Assembly: GCA_964412015.1 (NCBI GenBank) | Contig: CAYPMO010000002.1 | Location: 62,001 to 126,000, forward strand | Origin: SZUA-318 sp964412015 | Lineage (GTDB): Bacteria > Gemmatimonadota > Gemmatimonadetes > Longimicrobiales > Gaopeijiaceae | Length of the DNA: 64,000 nt | Direction of reading: 5' to 3' | In this document: piece by piece, positions 52,702-59,700 of the stretch | Layout: each line of letters starts with the position of its first letter | How positions within the stretch are numbered: position 1 is the first letter of the stretch | The notes under the pieces: generated by a model | Seen by the model: only the letters and a program-made list of their open reading frames with translations | Databases searched by the model: none | What the model was told of the DNA's origin: nothing | Made by a program: the position numbers and the translations under genes

Positions 52702-53492
52702 GCGTCTGCCTGGCTGTCGCGGTCGGTGACGTTGGACTGCTTGCGACCGATACCCGGACCTCCCTCGCGGACCCCTCTGTGTTCGAGGGGCGGTCCATAA
52801 CGGAGGTGGCCCAGGCCCCGGACGTTCATTGGGACCACCTCGACCACGGAGGCAAGCTCGTAGCCTGGACCTGGCCACCGATCGCGGGGTTTCTCGCTTA
52901 TTACGGGGGCGACTTCCGTTGGGGTCGGGCGATCGCGCGCGAGGTGCTTGAGTATTCCCCGCGCAGCTTCGAGGAGGTGGAACGGTTCTGTGTCCCCGAC
53001 TGGCCCCCGCTACATCCGGTGGCGGCGCTATTGGTCGGCCCGGGCCCCGACGGCGCCGCAGCCATCCAACAGTGGAAGCGGTGGGCGGAGCCCGGGAGGG
53101 CGCTCGAGGTTAAGGCGACCTCCCCGGGCCGCGGCAACCTGTCTTTCATCGATCCACTCCCGGCCGGCCTGACGCCAGAAGCATGCGCGCCAATCTCTGC
53201 GCGCCTGCGCCACCGGATCGCGATCGCGCGCGGGACTATCCCCGGGCTGCTGGCGGCCATCGGTCACTATGTGGCCGAGGTCGCCGACGGGAGCCAGTTC
53301 GTGTCCCGCACCGTTGACCTCGGCTTCTGGCACGCGGGCGTGGGTGAGGCAGTGCGGTTTCCCGTCGAAGAGCTCGTGCGCATCGGCGAGTCCGGGCGGT
53401 GGACCGCGGCCGACCGAGCGGCCGGCGCCGAGCGCTTCCGCGCAGCATGCGGCGCAGTGCGCGCCATTGCTGACGGGGCCGAGCCCACATGA
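52698..53492 (+). CDS. Ntn-hydrolase/proteasome-like fold candidate
   Basis: 264 residues. The N-terminus (VCLAVAVGDVGLLATDTRTS) has the strand-turn-strand and ATD-R pattern of Ntn-hydrolase or proteasome-beta-like proteins; the rest (GKLVAWTWPPIAGFLAYYGG, AALLVGPGPDGAAAIQQWKR) is compatible with the sandwich fold. The catalytic Thr/Ser/Cys that would be exposed after processing is not evident, so it may not be enzymatic. GTGA overlap with the tail-tip remnant. Function in the element unknown. Confidence 0.5.
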   Translation: MSVCLAVAVGDVGLLATDTRTSLADPSVFEGRSITEVAQAPDVHWDHLDHGGKLVAWTWPPIAGFLAYYGGDFRWGRAIAREVLEYSPRSFEEVERFCVPDWPPLHPVAALLVGPGPDGAAAIQQWKRWAEPGRALEVKATSPGRGNLSFIDPLPAGLTPEACAPISARLRHRIAIARGTIPGLLAAIGHYVAEVADGSQFVSRTVDLGFWHAGVGEAVRFPVEELVRIGESGRWTAADRAAGAERFRAACGAVRAIADGAEPT

Positions 53493-53713
53493 TCGGCCAC
53501 GATGGCGCCCGCGCCTCGAGCGGCTACCGGCGCGCACTGGCGGGAGCATAGGCCACGGGATGCCCACGGAAACGAGACCCTTGCCGAACAGGCCGGTCCG
53601 GGCACACTTTGAGGTGATAGATTGTAGGGATATGCGGCCGACGAAAGAGCCCCTGGGCTCTGCCAGGGAAACCTGGCTAGTCGGCCGTCCCTGTTTCCAG
53701 GCGAAACGCCCGC

Positions 53714-54370
53714 TCAGTAGTGCAGCGTGGTGCCGGGACGCCAAAGATCATATTCGCTCCGCACCTTCAGTCGGATCCGGTCATAGGCATCCGTGGCCCC
53801 GCGCTCCCATTTCCGGCCCACCGCCCAAGCGCAGTAGTCGGCGGCCACGAGGCACGGCTCGCTGTGGGCACTCCATGATGCCGTGCGGTAGTCAATCGTG
53901 GGACTCACCTGCTCCACCACGTCCCGCACCGTCGCATGCATGGTCTGCCGCTTTTGCTTTGTTCCAAGAGATGCGGCCACGACAAGTAGCTCGTCGCTGG
54001 ATGTCGCGACCCTGGGCACCAAGTGCTTCATGTGGTAGTACCACGCGATCTTGTAGAAGCGGGCCTCGCTGGTCCGGACTTGGGGCTCCGCCTTGGCCTT
54101 TTCTAGTATCGTGGAATCCACCCGGAAGTCGTGTTGGTCTAGTGTGTCGAAGACCCTGTTCCTGGTTAGCCAGTCATTGTCCACGGCATGAAGCTCGCAC
54201 GCTGTGCCGAGCCGATCCCACAGCATGCTTCGCCGCAACTCCATGATGGCGTCTCCGACAGAATAGTCCCGCACCGTTACCGTGGTGAGAATAAAGAAGC
54301 GAGAAGCGCCCGGCTTCCTGGAGAAATGGAAGTTCCCGGTCTCATCGGCGAAGATGCTGATTCTGGCCAT
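53714..54370 (-). CDS. DUF3800 protein (RNase-H-like)
   Basis: 218 residues. The start MARISIFADETGNFHF is the DUF3800 hallmark; conserved Asp and Glu residues in IFADETG and, late, the Asp of LVAADYCAWAVGRKWE fit an RNase-H-like metal site. DUF3800 genes are frequent cargo of mobile elements and defence islands. Base composition is visibly less GC-rich than its neighbours, suggesting separate acquisition. ATG 54370 chosen by family start. It lies on the opposite strand from the structural genes. Confidence 0.8.
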   Translation of the reverse strand: MARISIFADETGNFHFSRKPGASRFFILTTVTVRDYSVGDAIMELRRSMLWDRLGTACELHAVDNDWLTRNRVFDTLDQHDFRVDSTILEKAKAEPQVRTSEARFYKIAWYYHMKHLVPRVATSSDELLVVAASLGTKQKRQTMHATVRDVVEQVSPTIDYRTASWSAHSEPCLVAADYCAWAVGRKWERGATDAYDRIRLKVRSEYDLWRPGTTLHY

Positions 54371-54492
54371 ACAGGGCCTCGGTGGGCGCGCGTCCAAGAT
54401 GAAGCGGCCCACCCTGGGGACGGTGAGAGTGGCGATCCCCACGCAACGCGGCAACCCACAGAGACCGAACGCCCCCGGAGCCGCCTGAGCCC

Positions 54493-54512
54493 CGAGGGCG
54501 TCTTCGCCCTCG
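54493..54512 (-). terminator. hairpin after the minus-strand control operon
   Basis: CGAGGGCG-TCTT-CGCCCTCG, an exact 8-bp stem with a 4-nt loop, 17 bp past the stop of the helix-turn-helix gene. No T-run follows, so its terminating strength is uncertain. Confidence 0.5.
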
Positions 54513-54528
54513 CTGTCACACCTTGACG

Positions 54529-54840
54529 CTACCCTGAGGCACCCCAGGGCCGGCGCTTACGACGGGTGCCCATCTTTGCCGCGACGTGCTCCTCACAGAG
54601 CACCACCGGGATACGCCACATCCGGTCCTTGGGCACGCCCGCAGCCTTCGCCACGTCCCTCCAATAGCCTGCCGTCCAACCGTATCGCTTGGCGGCCTCC
54701 ACGGTGGTCAGCATCGTCGGCCCGTTCCGGGTCGCTGCGGCCTTGAGCGCCCCGAGTCGGTACGGCCCGCGCCCCACCACGAGCTCGCACGGCGTTTCGT
54801 CGGGTAGGGCCAGGAGCGAGGCGAGGATGTCTGCGGTCAT
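54529..54840 (-). CDS. small DNA-binding-like regulator
   Basis: 103 residues. The C-terminal half (TTVEAAKRYGWTAGYWRDVA then RMWRIPVVLCEEHVAA, tail RRKRRPW) resembles an excisionase/MerR-type helix-turn-helix with a basic tail; the N-terminus is short and acidic. Start ATG 54840 overlaps the upstream stop (ATGA). Third gene of a minus-strand operon that begins at the GTATAC operators; could be the immunity-type regulator of the element. Confidence 0.6.
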   Translation of the reverse strand: MTADILASLLALPDETPCELVVGRGPYRLGALKAAATRNGPTMLTTVEAAKRYGWTAGYWRDVAKAAGVPKDRMWRIPVVLCEEHVAAKMGTRRKRRPWGASG

Positions 54841-55052
54841 CGTCTCACCCCTCTCCGGGTCCGCTTGAGCCCTCGCCACGGCTTCGGCACCTCATACGGG
54901 TGCGTGACGATCCAGCCCCACATGGACACCGTATCGGCCCAGGGGTCCGACGTGCTGGCGCGCAACTCGCCGAGCGTCGTCTCGCCGTAGCCGGGCACGT
55001 ACACGGTCGCGCAGTCGGGCAGGTCGGAAAGGTTCGTGCGCGCGTCAGGCAT
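54837..55052 (-). CDS. small uncharacterised protein
   Basis: Not recognised. 71 residues, including VYVPGYGETTLGELRA and a basic end (WRGLKRTRRGVRR). It overlaps the gene before it by 8 bp and the one after by ATGA, supporting a coupled operon. Confidence 0.5.
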   Translation of the reverse strand: MPDARTNLSDLPDCATVYVPGYGETTLGELRASTSDPWADTVSMWGWIVTHPYEVPKPWRGLKRTRRGVRR

Positions 55053-55599
55053 GGGCGCCCTCCATTGCCTCCCGTGCCTCCGCTATTTCCTCCGCGGTCG
55101 GCTTGCGGTTGCCTTCCTGCTCGACAGCGTCCTGAAGCCCGTGGTACGATCCGTCCACGAGATCCACGAGCAGGTCGAGGGCCTCGGTGACGTTCTCCGG
55201 CCCACCGGCTCCAGAGTAGTAGTTGTTGACGGTCAACCTGGCCACCACGGCCACCAAGCGGCTCACGCGGGATGCCTGGCGGAGCGCCGCCTCATAGGGG
55301 TTCTCGGGGACGCCCCGCCCCTCCATGTCGAAGAGGGCGCGGGCTGCGGCCTCCCCGATGTCCGCCACGTTCCTCAGAAGCCCGGCGCCTTCGGGAGTCA
55401 GGCTGTCGAAGGTGGCGATCCCGTCGCCCCAGTAGCCCGCGCTGAAGGGCCCGAGCAGGTAGTGGAGGGGTCGAACCGTGTTGAGGGCGCACCAGAGCAC
55501 GCCGTCGTGCCCCATCCGCCTATATCGCTCCTCCTGCGCTTCCTCCGAGGACAGTACGTCGTCGGGTGCCTGCGTGTCCAACACGGCCGCGTCATTCAT
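55045..55599 (-). CDS. uncharacterised acidic protein at the head of the control operon
   Basis: 184 residues, acidic and helical, no family recognised. I start at ATG 55599 because GGAGGAA lies five bases upstream; the longer frame would begin at 55650, inside the ATGTATACAT palindrome, which is better explained as an operator. First gene of the minus-strand operon. Confidence 0.6.
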   Translation of the reverse strand: MNDAAVLDTQAPDDVLSSEEAQEERYRRMGHDGVLWCALNTVRPLHYLLGPFSAGYWGDGIATFDSLTPEGAGLLRNVADIGEAAARALFDMEGRGVPENPYEAALRQASRVSRLVAVVARLTVNNYYSGAGGPENVTEALDLLVDLVDGSYHGLQDAVEQEGNRKPTAEEIAEAREAMEGAHA

Positions 55600-55640
55600 G
55601 GCTTCCTCCAGGAAGGGGTGTTGATCCGGCTCGGTCCCGG

Positions 55641-55691
55641 ATGTATACATAGTGTGTACGGCCTCCCTCGAAAGTCAACAGGGTGTATACC
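55641..55691. promoter_or_regulatory. divergent control region with GTATAC operators
   Basis: ATGTATACAT (55641-55650, exact palindrome) and GGTGTATACC (55682-55691) share the core GTATAC; a partial GTGTGTAC lies between them at 55652-55659. The sites separate the minus-strand operon from a plus-strand DNA-binding gene, like a lysogeny switch. Confidence 0.55.
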
Positions 55692-55692
55692 G

Positions 55693-55941
55693 ATGCCGGA
55701 ACCGACGTTTGCCGAAACGACTCGGGCACTCTGCCTCACGGGCCCGATGCTCTCCAAGATGTTTGGAGTCCCGGCGCAGTCGATCCGGCAGGCCAGGCTG
55801 AGCCCGTCCTCGAAGGGCTACCGCCCGCCGCCGGACGGATGGGAGGCCGTCCTCCTGGACGTCGCCAGGAAGAGGGGCCGTGAGATGCAGGCGCTCGTGA
55901 AGGCGCTCGAGGCCGCGGTGAGGGAGCGACAGGCACTGTAG
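55693..55941 (+). CDS. small DNA-binding-like protein of the divergent switch
   Basis: 82 residues. A helix-turn-helix-like segment (LTGPMLSKMFGVPAQSIRQA, then RLSPSSKGYRPPPDGWEAVL) and a C-terminal helix (GREMQALVKALEAAVRERQ) that could dimerise. Start ATG 55693 lies two bases after the second GTATAC operator, so binding there would block its own expression. It is the best candidate for the element's repressor or antirepressor. Confidence 0.65.
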   Translation: MPEPTFAETTRALCLTGPMLSKMFGVPAQSIRQARLSPSSKGYRPPPDGWEAVLLDVARKRGREMQALVKALEAAVRERQAL

Positions 55942-56167
55942 GCTCGCCAGAGCCGCGTGCGGGGCGTTCCCGCGCTCCATCTTGGCTGCCCATCTGGCCG
56001 TTTCGAGCCGGTTGAGTGTGGGCGACTCGTTCTGGACGACACCTATGGCGACGTAGGGCGCGATCTCATCTCAGACCGAGACCACCTGTACCCCCTTGCG
56101 CCCGCCTGAGGCGACGCGCATCTCATCGGCACCCCCCCTTCACCTCTCTAAGCGGAGGGTCTCCCCC

Positions 56168-56416
56168 ATGCAAGAGCCGAGCGCCCTTTTCGGTACCCTT
56201 GGCGTGCTCGCCTTCGTCGCCCTGATCGTTCTCGCGATCCTGACCGTTCTCGTGCCCGTCATGATCTACACGGGCCAGAAGTGGGCGTATCGGTGCTACC
56301 AGGAGCTCACCAAGGCGAACGCGACGCTTCTGAAGGTCCTCGGAGAGTTGGAGACGCAGCGCACCGCGCTCCTCCAGGTTGTCACGGCCGAGCGCGGATC
56401 CAAGGGGGCGCCGTGA
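56168..56416 (+). CDS. single-pass membrane protein
   Basis: 82 residues: one long hydrophobic helix (about 9-35: GTLGVLAFVALIVLAILTVL) followed by an amphipathic helix and coiled-coil-like tail (LTKANATLLKVLGELETQRT). GGAGGG lies in front of the ATG. A holin- or spanin-like role is conceivable but unsupported. The 226 bp before it shows no gene. Confidence 0.55.
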   Translation: MQEPSALFGTLGVLAFVALIVLAILTVLVPVMIYTGQKWAYRCYQELTKANATLLKVLGELETQRTALLQVVTAERGSKGAP

Positions 56417-56483
56417 GCTCGCCCGATTCCTCACAACAACTCTTGATCCCTTCATAATCTCCGGGGGGCAAGGAGACGGGTCA

Positions 56484-56855
56484 GTGGACATCCTACTGAT
56501 TCTCTTGGGCGCTGCGCTTGCGATCGGCGGCGAGATCCTCATGGAGCGATGGAGGGACACTCGACGGCGCAGGGTGTTGGCCCTCGCGCTCGAGGAAGAG
56601 TTGCGGGCCGTATACTTCGACGACCATGGATTCGGCGGATACACGGCCCAGACATTCGACGAGTTCTTCCCTGAGATTGCTGCGCTGCTGCCGCCAAACC
56701 TCGCGCGTGAAGTCATTCGGTATCACTTCCGAATGAACCATTTCAAAGCAGTGGGCGGGGAGGTCCCGCCGTCCGTCACCGAGCTTCGCGAGATGGCGGG
56801 GATCCGCAACGACCTCGTGCGGCAACTGCAACGCATCTCCGGTAGCGCCGCGTGA
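56484..56855 (+). CDS. N-terminally membrane-anchored uncharacterised protein
   Basis: 124 residues from GTG 56484 (AGGAGA in front): an N-terminal helix (ILLILLGAALAIGGEILM) then a helical cytoplasmic part with ALALEEELRAVYFDD and HFRMNHFKAVGG. The frame is open back to 56379 but that part lacks a ribosome-binding site. Function unknown; such anchored helical proteins are common near the ends of prophages and may be superinfection or cargo genes. Confidence 0.5.
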   Translation: MDILLILLGAALAIGGEILMERWRDTRRRRVLALALEEELRAVYFDDHGFGGYTAQTFDEFFPEIAALLPPNLAREVIRYHFRMNHFKAVGGEVPPSVTELREMAGIRNDLVRQLQRISGSAA

Positions 56856-57210
56856 GGCTCGGCGGGCCGGCGCCCGGCAAGGCGCACGCCCCGTTAACGC
56901 CCCCAGGGCTGCGGTCCCGTCCCGGAGACCGCCCAGCGCTACCGTGGACGTCGTGGGCCATCGTCGTCGCCAGGTCGCGCCCTTGGGAGGACGCCGTGGG
57001 CGTGGTGGGGTGGTGGTATCCGAGGGGGGCGGGAGACGGAGCCGCGCGTGGACCGTCGGCGGTGTGCTCATAGTGCGCCAACTGAAAAGAAATTGGCAAA
57101 ACTGAGGCAAACGCACCCGACAATGGGACCCCGGGACACCCCTTACGGGAGAACGCCAAACGCCACTCCGCGCAACTCAGCGGAACCCACCAAAAAACGG
57201 GAAATGGCGC
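56856..57210. other. 355-bp stretch before attR without a recognised gene
   Basis: No convincing gene. The last 140 bp are A-richer (AAAGAAATTGGCAAAACTGA, CCAAAAAACGGG) than the rest, as is usual beside attachment sites. I did not find the GGTGTGCC arm repeats here. Confidence 0.5.
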
Positions 57211-57262
57211 CTTAAAATCCCCCGGGAGCAATCCCATGTGGGTTCGATCCCCACCCCCGGCA
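57211..57262 (+). repeat. attR: 52-bp direct repeat
   Basis: Exact copy of 40833-40884. It contains only the 3' half of tRNA-Leu from the anticodon loop onward, so it is not a working tRNA gene. Confidence 0.95.
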
Positions 57263-57348
57263 CTTCTGCGCCACCCGCGTCCCCCGGGACCCCGCCGGCG
57301 TCAGGGAGATGACGAAAGCCCTCTTCGCGTGTTCGTCGAGCCTGCGTC

Positions 57349-57807
57349 TCATCGGCGGAGCGCGCGGCCAGCCCTCAACGAGTCCAGAATCAGGGCGTTC
57401 TGCGGGTGCTCGAGGAACCGCTCGAACTCGAGGAAGTAGCCCTCGGGATCGATCGCGACGAAACCGCGCGTCGGATGCCGGATCCCGTCGCTCAACGGGC
57501 GGTGGATGCGCACGCCCTTCGACTCCAGGTATTCGTACCACGCATCCACCTGCTCCGTCACGAACGAGAGCGTGACCGGCTTCTCCTCCGAGGCGTGGTG
57601 CAGGCCCTGAGTCTCGTCCACGAGCCCGATGAACGACGTCGGGGAGACCCGGTAGATCTTGGTGAATCCCTGATCCACCGTGAGCCGGAGCCCCATCACG
57701 TCCTCGTAGAAGCGTTGCGCGGCGGGGATGTCCCGGTAATACAAGAACACGATGTTCGCCTCGACGCCGAGATCGGCCGGCCGCTGCGGTCGGGGGGCCT
57801 GTGTCAT
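57349..57807 (-). CDS. VOC-family (glyoxalase/bleomycin-resistance-like) protein
   Basis: 152 residues with two beta-alpha-beta-beta-beta modules: ANIVFLYYRDIPAAQRFYED at the start, then PVTLSFVTEQVDAWYEYLES and GFVAIDPEGYFLEFERF, where the final Glu is the usual metal ligand. VOC proteins include dioxygenases, isomerases and resistance proteins; the substrate is not predictable. First chromosomal gene after attR. Confidence 0.8.
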   Translation of the reverse strand: MTQAPRPQRPADLGVEANIVFLYYRDIPAAQRFYEDVMGLRLTVDQGFTKIYRVSPTSFIGLVDETQGLHHASEEKPVTLSFVTEQVDAWYEYLESKGVRIHRPLSDGIRHPTRGFVAIDPEGYFLEFERFLEHPQNALILDSLRAGRALRR

Positions 57808-57936
57808 CTTCGCACACTCCCGGACGGTGCACCCGTCAGGATGCTCACCATATGTTTGCCGCGTTCCACTACCCCGTCCGTCAAGATAGGGACAGCCGCA
57901 GGAGGTCGCACGCGGCGCCCAGGGATAGCTCCCGAC

Positions 57937-58524
57937 TCAGTGCCCGAGCCACCGGGACACCCGCAGGCCCATGAGGACGGCGAAGACGCCCGCGAGGAGG
58001 AGCGGGAGCCGCACGTCGGACTTCACGAGCCAGTAGAAGTGAACAAGTCCAAGTGCCGTTGCTACATACACTAAAGCATGCAGGCGCGTCCAGTTCCTGC
58101 CCAGCCGGCGGATCCAGCCCTTCGTGGACGTGGCGGCCAGGGGAATCAAGAGCACGAAGCCGGTGAAGCCCACGGTGATGTAGGGCCGCTCGGCGATGTC
58201 CTCGGCGACCCACGAGACCTGGAATCCCAGGTCGAGCCCCATCCAGATCGAGAAGTGGAGGCATGCGTAGAAGAAGGCGAAGAGTCCAACCGGGCGCCGG
58301 AGACGGATCAGCGGGTTCCAGCCCGTGACGCGGCGGAGGGGCGTCACCGAGAGCGTGACGAGCAGGAGGACGATCGTGGTCATCCCGGTCACGTGCGTCA
58401 GCTTCTCGATGGGGTTGGCCCCGAGCCGATCGAGGAAGAACCCGACCAGGAGCCAGCCCGCGGGCGACAGGGCCGCGAGCCACAGGACGGCCTTCAGCGC
58501 GAGAATCGCTCGTGCCGCATCCAC
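57937..58524 (-). CDS. msrQ: MsrQ haem-binding membrane subunit
   Basis: 195 residues with about six helices and the conserved histidines of the ferric-reductase-like MsrQ/YedZ family (LTHVTGMTT, ACLHFSIWMG, RLHALVYVATALGLVHF). It passes electrons across the inner membrane to MsrP. GTG start, 32 bp after the msrP stop on the same strand. Confidence 0.92.
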   Translation of the reverse strand: MDAARAILALKAVLWLAALSPAGWLLVGFFLDRLGANPIEKLTHVTGMTTIVLLLVTLSVTPLRRVTGWNPLIRLRRPVGLFAFFYACLHFSIWMGLDLGFQVSWVAEDIAERPYITVGFTGFVLLIPLAATSTKGWIRRLGRNWTRLHALVYVATALGLVHFYWLVKSDVRLPLLLAGVFAVLMGLRVSRWLGH

Positions 58525-58556
58525 GGGCGCGTCCCGGTGCCGGCCGCGGCCGGTCT

Positions 58557-59504
58557 TCAGATCCAGCGCGAGAGGTCCATCCCCGCGTAGAGGTGCGCGA
58601 CCTGATCGGCGTATCCGTTGAACATGAGCGTCTCTCGACGCCGCAGCTCACCGAGCCTGCGCTCGCGCTTCTGGCTCCAGCGGGGATGATCCACCCGGGG
58701 ATTCACGTTCGCGTAGAACCCGTACTCACGAGGGTTGGTCACCCACCACGTGTTCCTGGGCATCTCCTCGACGAAGCGGATCTTCACGATGGACTTGATC
58801 CCCTTGAAGCCATACTTCCACGGCACGACGAGACGAAGCGGCGCGCCGTTCTGGTTGGGGAGGTCGCGCCCGTACACGCCGGTCACGAGAAGCGTGAGGG
58901 GGTGCATCGCCTCGTCGAGCCGGAGTCCCTCGACGTAGGGCCAGTCCAGGATCCTCCTGCGTTGCCCCGGCATCTCGTCGGGGCGCAGGACCGTCGTGAA
59001 CTCGACGAACTTGGCACTCCCCGTCGGCTCGGCCCGCCGGATCAGGTCCGCCAACGGAAAACCCCGCCACGGGATCACCATGGACCAGGCCTCCACGCAC
59101 CGCAGCCGATAGACCCGATCCTCCAGCTTGTGGGGCGCCAGGAAATCCTCGAGCGGGTAGGTGCCGGGCTTCGCGCACAGGCCCTCCACGGCCACGGTCC
59201 AGGGTCGAGGCTTGAATGCGCCCGAGTTCTCGGACGGGTCGTCCTTGCCCGTGCCGAACTCGTAGAAATTGTTGTACGTGGTGATGTCCTCCCATGAGTT
59301 CAGGCGCTCGCCGAGCTCGGACCTCATCGCCTGGAACCGCGCCTCCTGCCTTCTCGGCCTGCGCCCGAGGGCGGCGAGGTCGGCCGGAGCCGCGAGCCCG
59401 ACGGCCCCCACGGCCGCCGTCCGGAGGAACGAGCGCCGGTTCACATACACGGACTCCGGCGTGATCTCGGAGGGTGGGATGTCGGCGGGGCGGCGGATGA
59501 TCAC
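58557..59504 (-). CDS. msrP: periplasmic methionine sulfoxide reductase, molybdoenzyme MsrP
   Basis: Repairs oxidised methionine in periplasmic proteins. 315 residues with a twin-arginine signal (NRRSFLRTAAVGAVGLAA, Arg23-Arg24) and the molybdopterin-binding sulfite-oxidase fold; the Mo-ligand cysteine is Cys136 in YRLRCVEAWSMVIPW. Conserved ending with YGFYANVNPRVDHPRWSQ. GTG 59504 is chosen: it has GGAGA upstream and gives the E. coli-like ITPESVYVNRR start. Confidence 0.94.
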   Translation of the reverse strand: MIIRRPADIPPSEITPESVYVNRRSFLRTAAVGAVGLAAPADLAALGRRPRRQEARFQAMRSELGERLNSWEDITTYNNFYEFGTGKDDPSENSGAFKPRPWTVAVEGLCAKPGTYPLEDFLAPHKLEDRVYRLRCVEAWSMVIPWRGFPLADLIRRAEPTGSAKFVEFTTVLRPDEMPGQRRRILDWPYVEGLRLDEAMHPLTLLVTGVYGRDLPNQNGAPLRLVVPWKYGFKGIKSIVKIRFVEEMPRNTWWVTNPREYGFYANVNPRVDHPRWSQKRERRLGELRRRETLMFNGYADQVAHLYAGMDLSRWI

Positions 59505-59700
59505 GGGTGTCTCCGGCGGTCCGGCGGGAGGGCGCAGGCGTCTGGAGACAAACACCGACCGGTGGCCCCGGGTTCCCACGCCGGAGCCCATCGGCGACCC
59601 AGGGCATCGAGGCCGCACCGGCGGCGCGGCGATTCCCGTCTTTCAGTCCGCCCCGCCACCCTCTACGTTCACGCCCGTCCGCACGCTCCCGGAGGACCCG

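Larger units (their letters stand above)
40833..57262 (+). mobile_element. tRNA-Leu-integrated phage-satellite-like element
   Basis: 16.4 kb bounded by a perfect 52-bp direct repeat. Modules in order: integrase, excisionase-like gene, replication (initiator with internal iterons, DnaB-type helicase), a chain of small coupled genes, capsid protein and HEAGH peptidase, three TerS-like genes, tail-tip remnants, an Ntn-hydrolase-like gene, DUF3800, and a divergent control region with membrane proteins. No large terminase, portal, prohead protease of the usual type, tape measure or complete tail gene is present: apart from the integrase and capsid genes no frame is long enough. This fits a satellite that depends on a helper phage. 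A degraded prophage is the alternative. Confidence 0.85.

Noticed and set aside
53493..53713. Promoter-like TTGAGG/GATAT sequences between convergent genes
   Set aside because: No gene lies downstream on the plus strand; weak inverted repeats here could be terminators, but none is convincing.
55600..55650. Upstream extension of the minus-strand control gene to ATG 55650
   Set aside because: That ATG lies inside an exact palindrome and lacks a ribosome-binding site, whereas ATG 55599 has GGAGGAA.
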